NCBI GenBank assembly: GCA_030770545.1
Contig: CM061106.1
Span: 9,528,001-9,592,000 of the forward strand
DNA length: 64,000 bases
From: Macropodus opercularis
Lineage: Eukaryota > Chordata > Actinopteri > Anabantiformes > Osphronemidae
Reading direction: 5' to 3'
The position numbers were made by a program, and so were the translations under genes. Below the pieces are notes generated by a model. The model made no database searches and was not told the origin of the DNA. It saw only the letters and a program-made list of their open reading frames with translations. Each line of letters begins with the position of its first letter. The first letter of the stretch is position 1. Positions 52,809 through 64,000 of this stretch are shown here, in pieces.

Positions 52809-55800
52809 GCAGAGAGTCAGGACAACAATCCAACTCTCCTGATCTTCACATTTTATAACAACTTCAACTCAGCATAAAAACGACCCCGTTCCATAATAAT
52901 GGAAGCAAATAAAAAGGTACAAGTTATAAAGTCAGAACGTATACACACGTACATGAAATATTTTTTTGCAGCTTCACTGGACTCAAATACTCCATTATTC
53001 ATCCTCCTGGCAAATTTAACTTGACTTGACTTAAAGTTACTTTTATTCAACCAGTAAGTTTTGTCTTGATTAGAAATGACACCAGCGTCTCCCAGAAGAT
53101 AATGAGACGATGTACAAGAGGCATCACTGTGGAAAAAATGATTACTCATCTTTTATTCACATTTATACAAACAGTGACAAGTCAGAATGTGACTTGACTG
53201 TATATCAACACATTTATATCTAGACAACAGAAACAACACGACACATGCAGTCAGTTCATTATTTACAGCAACGTTAGTTCCAGTAACTCAAATCCACACA
53301 AGCAGCCAAATAAGAATTTAACCATCAGAACAAATCACATGATTTAGTCAAACAATCTAACAACATCCAACCAACTGACCCATAAACACAGAGCACATCA
53401 CATTCTATAGAAAAGCAAAGTGATCTCACCTGTGGCCACCGTGACGACGTCTGTGTCCAGGAATCAGTCGCTAGAACGTCGTCTCCAGCCTGGATTCCTC
53501 TTTTCTCTGCTGTGGTTTGAGACGGATCCACTCGAGAGGAGACAGTCTGATATCAGTGTTTACCTAAAGGAACCTTGGACCAGACCAGATGTTTCTCTCC
53601 TGGCTCCACCGCGTCACAGACGTCCTTCACTAACACAACAGCACAATTGTTTTACCAACGTTTCTATGCTGACAGTTCCTTCATCTCTGTTCTCCTGAAG
53701 CTCTGTTTAATCAATAATTAACTAATTAGTAATTAACTAAGTATATTCTTGCTACCACAGTTGCAGGCTGTAAATATTGTTGTAAGAGTGTTGGGTTTCA
53801 TTAACGTTGTTTTTTTCATAGGTTACTGGTCAGTTGTCCTTCATGTGTGTTGGTGTCTGTGTAATAAAGTTTTCTACTGTGACAGGAACTTGACCAGTAT
53901 ATGACCAGAATGTGTTACATACTTATGATCATGTTGTTTTGCTGCTTTTCACCTTTTCTGCTGTGACTGACCCTGAAACCTCCTGAGCAGCAGTTTCATG
54001 CTTCACTCCCTCATCCTCCTCCACAAAAACACAGTGAGACGGGAGATAAAGGCATCGTCTCTGTTTCCCCAGGAGACAAGGTCATAGAGCAGGATGGAGA
54101 GTGGGGTGAGGTTAGATTACCAGTTATTGCTTCTCTATCTCCCAGTGCATGTGTGACAGATTGAATAATGCTGTGGACAGATAAGTTTTGTTACTTGTTT
54201 TATGTTTACCATGTTAACAAAGTATTTTCTGTTTGTTTGTGCCAGTATCAGTTCAGATTCGCATTGGATGTGAATGAGCATAATAATAAAATTGGAACAA
54301 ATGAGTGCGTGTGAGTTGTTAAAGTAAAGAGAGCTTTAAGTTACGGAGGTCTTTGAAGGTCGCGCCGCGCCCCTTCCTTCACAGACGGGAGCTGAGGAAA
54401 GGTTGTCGTGTCTTATCAATTCCTTCCTTTCAGGTACAAAAGATTTATGATACCTGTTTATAGTAATATATGTGTTGGGTAATAGTCCACGTGTGTCCAG
54501 ATGAGGACTTTCAGCCCGTTAAGTTTCGTTTATTGTAACGAATAAGTTCAGTTACCGATCGCTAGCTATGCTAGCAGTGACATGCTAACATGCATTTGAC
54601 AGAGAGCATATGCATGTATATATGTATGCATGTATTAATTTGTTTGTGTTACTGGAATCACTCATTACACACGTTCTGCTCTTTCTGACTCGATCACACT
54701 GTTGAACTGAGAAATGGAGGCTGATTCTAGTATTGGTAGTATTTGCAGCCTGGCGTCCTGTGACCTGTGGCTTCATGAGGCCTATTCATTCATTTGGGTG
54801 TTTATAGATCAGGAGATAGTTGATCTGCATTAGGCGGCTCTACTGGGCGACTATAGACTCATCATTTTGGCACAGCGCCATAGCTGCGCACATGTTCTGA
54901 TTAAAGTGTAGATGAATATATTTAGTCAGATCAAAGGCGCAGCGGCTGCTCCTTATAAGGTATAACTAGACAGTATAAGTAAAAATCACGTTGAATACAA
55001 ATACTGAAAAAAAAAAAAAACAAGGAAATATTTTATATACAATTCATATGTTTCATAAGTGTCTTAGATGCTATCATGTTGTGTTTTAACTCTCTCTCTA
55101 TTTTATCATTTCAGAATGGACTGGCACAGCGTCCTGGCTACCAAACCAGACTCCCCATATGTTAGGCCACCACCTGTACAAACATGTGGTATCTGTAATT
55201 GACCAGCCCAGAGTAGTGTCCTGGAAATTCTGTGGCAATTCAGCCAAGCCACTTGTTTAAAAAAGAAATAAAATTGCAGCGATAAGTGATGGCAAAAGTA
55301 AAATAACAGCAGGCCACCACTATGTGATAAGGGGACATGCACTACAGCGACAGTCACCACTGACTGGCTGACTTTTACTGAGAAGACACAGGTTTTCAGG
55401 GTTTTCCTGTTACTGTATCACATGCACTAATTCAGGAGGGGAAAGCTCTCCTAGAGCCCCTCACCACCCAATGTGCAGACATGAAAGTCTATTGAAGGTG
55501 AAGTTGTTGAAGTAAGTCAGTTCATAATATCAATCAACATTTAATCAGTCAGCGTAATACTACCAACAAGGAGTAATACTGATATCACCTAATGTTTGTA
55601 AATTTGTCATTAAATGTTTGGTGGCTAACTCATCAATCTTCTTTTCTCGTCCTGCTCAGGTGTCAACTGTGAAAAAGGTGAAGTCAGGGAAGAAAGAAAT
55701 TCCTCTAAAAATACTTTCATCCAGAAGGTCCACTGTGCACACACCCTCATTATTTCCTTTTTATTTTGTTTTTGCAGTTTGATTTGAATAGTAACATCCC

Positions 55801-58800
55801 ATAAAGTAGATGTTTGTGAGCACACAAGACGTCCCTTAACTGAACTGCTTCATTTAGACCCATTGTTTGGCATAGGTTTCATTAAGACATAGTGGGATTT
55901 TAATTCTGGTAACACTTCATCTGCCACATGTTAACTTGAGGGGATTGTGGTCTTTGATGTGTCTCCCTCCGATTGGACCTGCACAGAATCAACATAAGCT
56001 AAGATAAAATCAAACAAGAAGTAATGAACAACAACTGTTCACTGTAACACATAGAATATAAAAAGACAGGAAACATACTGTTGACTGACATCACTAGTAT
56101 TATAAGTCAAATTTGGTTGTTGACCTGCTAAACTAAACACATATTCACATAAATAGGCTGCTGTACCTTGTAGAGCTCACAATTATGACGTTACTATAAG
56201 TACAGCATGCTTGCTTACTTGAATAAAGCTCACGCGGCCACATTAAATATTATGTCATCTTTGACAGGACACCACACGTGTGGCCTTGGCCCTATGGAGG
56301 AACGCAGCTGTGGAAGACCTGCAGCCTCCAGCTGCTGTCTACCAATTTCACAAAGGTTGAGGTAACGTCTTTTAATAAAGAAAAGTAACTCACTACTAAA
56401 ATGTACAATTATTAAACCATATGATCATTTTAAATATATGGCTGAAACAAAGGGTTTTAGTTTAATATCCTACTTAAATATTTAATGATGCAAAGCATAG
56501 AGTATAGAATAGTAGTAGTTGAATTTTGATAACTGGAAGCAGATGACATGAACCATACATTTTGTTAAGGTTTACTTTCTGTACTAACCAATATGTGGCT
56601 GTATGTAATTTGTCCATTTTTCATTGTTTTATTAGGTTTGTCAGGTCAACTGGTATATGTAAAAAATGATCTCCTGCTTTATTTTCATGTCTCACATATT
56701 AAGTCTCACTTACAACAGGCTGCTTTCAGAGGGATTTTTTGATTTTTTTGTTCATTTCATTTCCTATGAACCATAACCAATGTTCCACTAATTAAAACAA
56801 GTTTAAGACTAAAATTGAATGTTTCACATATAGGAAGCCTTTAAAATAGTTTGTATGGGTTTTATAGGAGAACCAATGAAATGAGTGTCTATTGATAATG
56901 AAACTATTTCATTATTTCCACTTTCCACCATTGTAATTTTATTACACATAATAATAAAACTGATACTTAATGAGAATCGTGAGATTGATTTTGGCTGGAT
57001 AAATATGCATATTTAAAACTGATTTACAATCAACAATTTACTATGTCTGTGTAGTTCGTCACTGTTTAACCATTGCAGCACACAGTTACAGCCAACTGGC
57101 TCAGGTTGCTACTGTGGCTACAGTAGTTAGTGGCTGAAATACAGTGGTGACTATTAATGCAAATTATTAACTGAATACATGGTTTATTGTTATGATTATG
57201 ATGTCTGTGTATAGTTATTATGTTATTTGACGATGATGGGGTTAAGAAACACGATTTGTGTGACTGGTTGATGACATTGGTGAGACAAGGAGTGACCCTT
57301 ACAATGTCAATGGCTTCTGATCAAAGGACAGTTTTTCCTGTACTGGTCCAGTAAACATTATGGAGAACAAAGTGAAACGGTTGGTAAACTATAGAGGACA
57401 TTAGACATCAAAACATGACTCTTGACACTAGTTTACACATTTTCTATCAATACAATGCAATGTCAACAATCTGGAAGTCCAGGGCCTTCCAGTTGAGCAC
57501 ATTCCCTGGAGTGAAGTTTAGTTCATTGATGTAGCTCTGGATCTCACAAGAGGAAAGGATGTAGTCCCACATATGGACATTAATCATCATGTTGACAAAA
57601 GGCTGGTTAAAAGTGAAGAAGGTTAATGTCAAACGCTCCACCGCAGGAGTCTTGCTCCCATCCTAGAATAATGGTAGTATGTCCTCTGATGTTTCATCCA
57701 GAGCTGATGTGTTTTCTACCTGAGGACTGTCTGTCAAACCAAACCCAGAGTCGCACATGGTCCGAAGTGCCAAATGTTCAGCTTGTAGTCATGTCCTCCA
57801 TGTTCCAACTTTTTTTGCATTTAGTGTGGCAGTTCAATATTTTATTAATTTAGCTGAAACATTTGGTTTTAGTTTATTACCTAAATGAAATCATTGATGC
57901 AGAGAAATCAGAGTTTATAGCACAGAATGGATCTGCTGACAGTTAATCCACATTGAAGAATTTTGAATTTTCCATCACTCTCCTATAACAGTCATATTAC
58001 TGATTGTTGGTCCAGCATGTTCAGTCATTTAGAAGTTTCTGATGGACTTAATGCACCTGAGCCAACAAATCAGTGTTTTCCAGGCCTACTGATGGTTAAA
58101 TATATGGAGTAAATAAATGATTTCCTCCCGTGTTTAATGTTTGACATGTTCACACAGACGTTTTATTTTCCATCAGTACAACCATAACCAGTATTGCACT
58201 AACCTTAACTCGTGTCATCGCTATAAAAATGAGTGTTTCCCTTATGGGGAGTCTTTCCTGGTTGCCTTTTATTGGCAGCTACCTGATGTCTTTCTGTGAC
58301 TTCGTGTGACTATAGTTATGATTGTGCTCTGTGTTAGATGAGGCTGTATGATGGGGTTAAGACGCATGTTTTGTGTGAATAGTTGGTGGCACTGTAACAG
58401 AAATGATGCATCAGAAAGTTACCCTTACAGTGTCTGCAGCTGGATATTGGAAGTGGAGACACAGTGCATCAGCCAGATGTAATGTTCTGAAATCAGCTGG
58501 AGGACATCACCTACAACACACACTGCTGATGTACTGCATAGCCAGGAATAGATGAGATGCTGTCAGCTGTTAATGAAGTATTTACTGAATGAAGGTGCCT
58601 GGATGTCAGCAAGACCCTGTAACCATTCATTTCAAGGCCTTGGTAGATTGTATCACTGATATTCAACTTGTGAAGCTTAAACATCACTCTCTAGAGCATT
58701 AGTTAGTAGTGTGGAGCTACTGGGGTCAGAATTCTAGTCAGTGTATATGTATTTTCATAACTTTCCAGCAAATTTTAAAAAACCCCAGAAACCTTGTGAA

Positions 58801-58954
58801 CTTTTCCTCTTTCAGCTTTGAATTCTCCTGACAACAAGACGGACACATTCTACATCCTAGTGCTGTATAAATCTTCCTTTGAACATAGTAATTATATAGT
58901 AACTATAGTATATCCAAATATATATATAAAAAAAGATTATATAGTAAATAAAGG
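52807..58954. other. Long non-coding stretch, no gene recognised
   Basis: AT-rich with scattered short frames. Two places have acceptor-like sequence before a short open stretch (55,115 and 56,265), but neither gives a recognisable protein. A CpG-rich spot lies at 54,355-54,380 and an A-run at 55,004-55,020. Confidence 0.45.
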
Positions 58955-59255
58955 CTCAAATAAACCAACTGAATACTGGTGATTCTACTCATTAGTTGGT
59001 CATTGTGATGGTTAGTGACAATGGTTGAATTGGAGCATTACTCAACTCGTACTTCTGCCAGCTCCTTTCAAAATAAAATAAAAAGTTTAAATTTTAAGAC
59101 TTAAATTTAATACAAAGAATTCTAATCATTGTTAGATGATTCTGGATATTATCTAAAATGGTTGTTATTATTGCTAATGACCTGCTCCTACAATTTGTAT
59201 GTCTTTTCAAAATAAATTCAATTATTAAAATAGCTGAATGAATACTGGCAATGGA
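58955..59255 (+). repeat. Duplicated non-coding block, copy B
   Basis: Partner of 10,907-11,195. In copy A the block lies 1.2 kb after hsp30; here it lies 2.2 kb before hsp30. Confidence 0.85.
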
Positions 59256-61034
59256 GCTTGTTACTTGAACTACATCAAATGGTCAAATAGTTAGTGTTTA
59301 ATTGTTTAGTAACTCACCATGCACACTTTCAAGATAAAAGCACTTAATTGCAATATTTAACTTTTCAATTCAGCAACGCTTTAGACATGTTTTCAGCAGT
59401 TTCAGCAATCTATTTAAACTGCTTCAGCTTCTGCAAACTTTCAGCTTTGTTAAAACCACTCCTATTCCTCTTCAGCTACTTTTGGCTATGTTTTAAATGT
59501 TTCAGCAATTCTTGGCGCATATATTTAGCATTGCAGCATTCACAGTGCATTTTCTTCTGGCTGTTTTTGACTAACTGAACAGACGACAGCTGTACTGCAG
59601 GAAAAGTTAGAAACCATCTGACCTGATAACACCGTTTTGTCTTTGGTTCCTGCTCTGATCTGTTTTCAAGGTGCAGTTCATCTCGTTTGCCTGCCTTTGC
59701 ATATTTTTCATCTCACCACTGAAAATAAATTAATGTTTGATTATTTGAACCTAATGCTGCCTCAGCTTGAATTCGTCTGAGTTGGGACATCTCTGACCAC
59801 TACACTATCAAACAGACTACTTAGAAGACGGTTGTTCTATATCTCAGAATATCTGCTATTGTAGGAGGATTAAAATACGTCATGACAGCAGAGCTGGACA
59901 GTTCAAAGTCTGTCTGGCCCTAAATCGCTGGGGCTCAGAGGAGGAGGCAGCACAAAGCTCTAGTTCAGCTGCACATCAGTAGCTTCGGTCCTGCTGAGGT
60001 GACGTCTCTGCTCTAACTATGAAGCAGCGTTGATTCTAAACCAGACTGATGTTCTGTGTTTGGAGAGGAGAGATCAGCATAGTCTCCTTTTAGCAGCATC
60101 AGGCCTGTGGATGCTTTGGACCAAAGAGGCTCAAGTGTTTATTAAATTCAGTCAAAGTGAACCACTGGCATCTGAAGGAGGTGAAATGTGTAGCACAGTC
60201 CAAGTTCTGAGCCAGTATATATGGACATTTGATGTTCAACGACTGCACATAAACTAAATATGCTCTGGATAATATGTTAGTTTTTGTGATTGATTTTTAG
60301 ATATGTATGAACCATTAAAGACTTGTTTCTTCTTCAGCTAATTTGCTGCATGTTGGATTATTGAGAGGAAGGAAGCGTCTGAGCTGCAGACTCTCGTCCT
60401 GTCAGGACATTTTATTCTTTACAGGTATAAATACAGTTAATTGAGATGAAATTAAACTGCTGCTCTGCTACAGTTCATCATCTCTGGATTATGTCCTGTA
60501 CATTAAATGTAAATATGCAGCACTGCTACGTAGTGATGGGGAAAAGAAATGCAAATAAATATGCAAAGTGAAACTATGCAGCTTAGATTGAAGTGCTACA
60601 ATTTACTTTTAAGCAGCAGTTTGCCTTTAGTCTGTTTTTCATCTCTTCCTTAAATAGAAATCTATCATTTACTGGTTCACAAGCATTAAGAAGGAAAAAT
60701 ACTGAACTAAACAAGTGAAGCTGAAGAATCTTAGCAGCCTCAGAGTGAAACCAGTAACAAACCAGCGGCACTGATAAAGATATATAAGAATAACGATCAA
60801 TAAATAATAATAAATAGTCATATTTTAGTGCTATGTAGAATAAACTGGGCTGTCTGATGCACAAAGAAAATCTAACATGTAGGCCGTTTGGTGAATGCGA
60901 AGTAGAGGACGCTTCACTCTCTACTCTGACTATTAAGGTTTCATTAAGAGTTAAATGTAATTATTCATTTGTGAATTCTTCAACTGGGATTTGTTGGTTT
61001 TCTATATAGTTGTATTGTTGGATTCTGTAGAGTC
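59256..61034. other. Non-coding, contains a third copy of a zinc-finger-gene flank
   Basis: 60,325-60,405 (TTGGATTATTGAGAGGAAGG and AGCGTCTGAGCTGCAGACTC) matches the sequence beside the zinc-finger genes at 25,705-25,790 (inverted) and 47,005-47,090 (direct). No zinc-finger exon follows. The rest is without recognisable genes. Confidence 0.6.
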
Positions 61035-61965
61035 AGTTGACAATATAAATAAACTGAATTTAACTGAACCATCTAAAGACACATCACAGGACAACTCAGC
61101 TGAGTTTCCTTTGTAACCAACAATGACCTCTGACCTTTACGTTAAGGGAAAGTAGGTTTGAGCTGTTTTACAGAATATTTGTGTGTTGAACAGAGTTTAT
61201 GTCAAATGAATCTGTTCACATCAGGATAATTCTGATGATTAGTGCGTCTATGCAAATATCTACAAATGTGTCTGATTTACGTCTCACTTCTAAAATGTCA
61301 CTCGACACTGACAGACCCACTGCTGAGACACAAAGCAACACAGAGACATAGAGGTGAACAGACGCTGAACATTGTTCCATCCCAGCACTAAACACACTCT
61401 GAACACGCTGTGCTCTCATGGATTCAGCTCTGCCCTCAGTCCCTTCATGGACGTCTGCTGTCCTGGACGCAGTCTGTGGCCAGAGGTCAGACCTCTGCTC
61501 TACCAGCAGCATCTACTGCACAGAAACCTCCAGACTTCAACACCAGATCCTGGAGGAGACGGAGCCTTTCCACAGCAGTGTGGCCCTGCAGCCAGTCTCC
61601 TACCAGCTGGAGGAAGAGGGACAGACAGAGCAGCTGTCTGTCAGGCAGGTGGGCAGGAAGCTGACAGAGAAGAAGCAGGAGGACGGGAAAGACTCCTACT
61701 CTGCCAGACTGCAGGAGTTCAGACAGGACTTGGATCTGCCTGAAGGACTGAACCCTGAAGCCGTCAGCTGCTCCATGGATCCAGACGGGAAGCTCCACAT
61801 CCAGGCAGCCAAAGCTCCGAGTGTAGAGGAGGCTGAGAGAGAGGAGCTCAGAGAAAACACACAGAAGCAGCAGCTCACAGCATCAACCTGATCACAGTGA
61901 TGATGGACCAATCACAGCAACGTTTGGTTTGTAGGAAGGTGAACTCATGTCCTCAGAGGCTTTGA
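61035..61965 (+). repeat. Segmental duplication copy 2 (partner 8,860-9,790)
   Basis: Same orientation as copy 1. The hsp30 core is near-identical and the left flank is more diverged. Beyond TTTGACATG (61,970) the copies differ, except for a small inverted piece at 62,108-62,156. Confidence 0.9.
61405..61891 (+). pseudogene. hsp30: hsp30-type small heat-shock protein, copy 2, same lesions as copy 1
   Basis: The initiator position is again ACG (61,405-61,407), and the same frameshift moves homology to the frame of the ATG at 61,418, open for 157 codons to TGA at 61,889-61,891. The copies differ at only a handful of sites across the frame (for example Asp/Glu after GRKLT and Glu/Asp in EFRQ-LDLPEG). 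Shared lesions mean the decay, or the new start, came before duplication. A polyadenylation signal AATAAA follows at 62,015-62,020, which copy 1 lacks. Confidence 0.8.
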
Positions 61966-62014
61966 CATGTTTGTGTTATAGGTAAATCTGAAGCAGCTTC
62001 ATTAAATGTGTCTC

Positions 62015-62020
62015 AATAAA
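62015..62020 (+). promoter_or_regulatory. Polyadenylation signal AATAAA after hsp30 copy 2
   Basis: Canonical hexamer 124 bp after the stop codon of copy 2, followed by a T/G-rich stretch. Copy 1 has different sequence at this distance. Confidence 0.6.
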
Positions 62021-62689
62021 ACTTTAAGTCACTGCTTCTTGACTTTATATTTGTTTACTGTGTCCTGATGTTTTCTTACATTGAAACAGTTGCTGAATAT
62101 AGGAAATATGAGCAAACACAGATTTGGTTTTCTGGGTTTAATAAAATGCTTCTATTAATATGTTTCTGTGTGGACACACGTCTGAATATTTTCATTCCAC
62201 TTATGCTGAATCAACGTGACTGAGATGAGACGATCTGTCAGCAGACAGAATAGAAGACACATCATCTCTGTCTGGTTTGACTTGATAGTGTTTATTTTTA
62301 TTGTTTTTAAACTTTTACTAAATGAATTTGATGAATAATCATCTTTTTATTCTGAACCTTTTTGCTCATTACTGCTGTAAATACCTGCAATAAAGGCATT
62401 TTGTAAAGTGGAGTTGTGTGGAGTTTATTTATTTAAAGTGTGTCTGTATGTAACCAAGAAACTGAATGAATGACAAAAAGAGAAAAGAAATTACACATAA
62501 ATTCCCATTTAATGACCTTATTTCAGTAGGTCTACATTTCAACATTAAGATCGATAAAGACGTCTCCATATCCTGCAGTTGATCCTAAACAATAACACAC
62601 ATTTCTTGTCTAATGTGCCCAAACGCCGCTTTTTGTCAACCAGTATGTAGCCTGAGACGCCTTAAGCCATGTGTGTCATTCGTTTCTAA

Positions 62690-62910
62690 TTGTTTCTTGC
62701 TTTGCTGAGCAGTTAAGTGCAACGTTCAACTCGGATGCTGGACAGGTGGAGGCTGAAATGATAACATTGCATGAGCTGCACCTCAAAGCCTGCCAGGCTG
62801 CACCAGACGTTTGGTGCCTTGTTGACACAGAGTCCAGTGGTGTCTGCACAGCAGCTATGAAGGCTGCCGACCTATTAGGTTCAACCTGGCTGAGAATCGA
62901 CATTTTCTGA
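62690..62910 (+). pseudogene. hAT/ZBED-like transposase C-terminal remnant
   Basis: The frame reads QVEAEMITLHELHLKACQAA, PDVWCLVDTESSG, AAMKAADLLGSTWL, then stops. The pattern of a residue-rich linker followed by a short FGST-like motif resembles the C-terminal dimerisation region of hAT-derived proteins (ZBED and GTF2IRD2-like families). Only this piece is present, so function is unlikely. Confidence 0.4.
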
Positions 62911-64000
62911 CATAAACTCCATCAAGAACAAACACAGAACACGCCTCACTGATGCACATCTGAAAGGCTCACGTTACACAAACCAGACCAGCAACACCAG
63001 TCCTCCACTAACTAAGAAACCGATGCCAGACGTTGGCAGACAGAGGTGGCAACATGGCAGGACCACGGCAAAGCTGGAACCAAATACTGAAGACGTGTTC
63101 AATTTAAAAGTGTGTTTATGACATGAACAGTTATAACTTTATTAAAACTGTTGCAGATTTGTTTATTAGTTCTGAATGTGAAGATTTACTTCAAAATATG
63201 GAAGTGGATTTTTCTAACATTCCATAATTAATAACATTTTGAAACATGGTGCAACATAGTTCGTGGTTAGTTAAAGGGTTTGTCAGTGGTGAACATGGGA
63301 CGTTTTTCCTATGAAATGTAGTGAAAATGTAACAACTACTGAGATTAATAGAAATAAAGTGCTGAGTATCGATATCTGTTTCCCACCTCATTGTTGATAA
63401 TTATGGTGAGAAATCATTGAGGTGATCAGTGTCTTCACATAGATGAGTATCATTAATCATTATTAATAATGTATAACTCTGTTATTTTAGAAGAGTGTAT
63501 CAAACTGGTAGCCCTTCGTACGACTCAGTATCCATGAAGTAGCTCTGAGATTCAAAAATGTTGGTGACCCTGCTCTAGAAACTAGACTGAGTAGAGCCTC
63601 ACATGGAAATGACGGAAATAAACTTGGTCAATCACAATAAAGCACATAGTGATTCTCATCAAATTACAATGACATGAGCAGCAACCTGCATAAAACTAAG
63701 CCTGGGGATAATTAACATAGCAATAAAAAGTTAAATTAAATAAACACGTGACCAAGAGACAAAATTCAGTCAGTTTAATGCAGAATGATTCAAATGAGGC
63801 AACATATTGACAGAAAACATTAATTTCTAACAGAACAGGCAGCTAAACTAAAAGATGAATCACTAGAACCAACTCACAGAATAAATGAACCAGACACAAC
63901 CACTAAGTGAGGATTGAACTGACCAGAAACATGTGAGCACAGAAAACACTACACACACGTCACTGACCAAGCAACTGAGTCGAACACATCACCAGTTAAA
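62911..64000. other. Non-coding, no gene recognised
   Basis: AT-rich to the end of the window with no exon, RNA gene or nameable repeat that I can support. Confidence 0.5.

Noticed and set aside
1..64000. Bacterial-type operons, phage or defence systems
   Set aside because: The introns, splice sites, LINEs and tRNA forms are all of vertebrate type; nothing prokaryotic is present.

Overview
The window is eukaryotic nuclear DNA from a teleost fish, probably a percomorph-type genome. The reasons are spliced genes with GT-AG introns, a KRAB-less C2H2 zinc-finger gene pair, hsp30-type small heat-shock copies, a GT6 (ABO/alpha-1,3-Gal family) gene, an expanded fish G2E3-like HECT gene, L2 and Rex/CR1-like LINE fragments, a retrovirus-type LTR element and a Gmr1-like retrotransposon. 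Species cannot be named from this sequence alone.

Layout. 1.3-2.9 kb (+): C-terminal exons of a calsyntenin with two frameshifts. 4.8-7.4 kb (+): a promoter with two perfect CRE palindromes and a TATA box drives a two-exon gene for a proline-rich protein made of two tiers of tandem repeats. 8.9-9.8 kb and 61.1-62.0 kb (+): two nearly identical hsp30-like copies that share a lost start codon and a frameshift. 12.2-14.2 kb (-): a GT6 glycosyltransferase in at least seven small exons with several frameshifts. 14.36-21.27 kb (+): a retrovirus-like element with paired LTRs and a badly decayed interior.

21.5-27.4 kb and 45.1-50.7 kb form a large inverted duplication with a loop of about 17.7 kb. 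Each arm carries a LINE fragment, a two-exon C2H2 zinc-finger gene and an AT-rich 37-bp minisatellite. The arms have since diverged: 7 versus 10 zinc fingers (exactly 252 bp), a solo LTR present only in the left arm, a LINE deletion in the right arm, and a minisatellite expansion in the right arm.

The loop holds a small four-exon gene of unknown family (27.9-29.0 kb) and a tandem array of 1,220-bp units carrying tRNA-Asp, tRNA-Val and a T-arm-less tRNA-Phe (30.1-33.4 kb). It also holds a young, intact Gmr1-like Ty3/gypsy retrotransposon whose integrase lies before the reverse transcriptase (33.43-39.64 kb). Beyond that are a HECT-domain gene fragment (39.7-40.9 kb, -), three in-phase exons of an unknown gene (41.4-41.8 kb, +) and a rearranged L2-type LINE (42.2-43.7 kb).

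From 51 to 64 kb the window is mostly non-coding. It has LINE remnants, one candidate terminal exon (52.4 kb, -), a (CA)n microsatellite, a repeat of the 10.9-11.2 kb block, hsp30 copy 2 and a hAT/ZBED-like transposase remnant.

Both large LTR elements lack target-site duplications and both sit exactly where neighbouring genes or arrays are cut off. That makes them likely rearrangement junctions. The 4.75-kb open frame of the Gmr1 element argues that the frameshifts in calsyntenin, GT6 and hsp30 are real decay and not general sequencing error.
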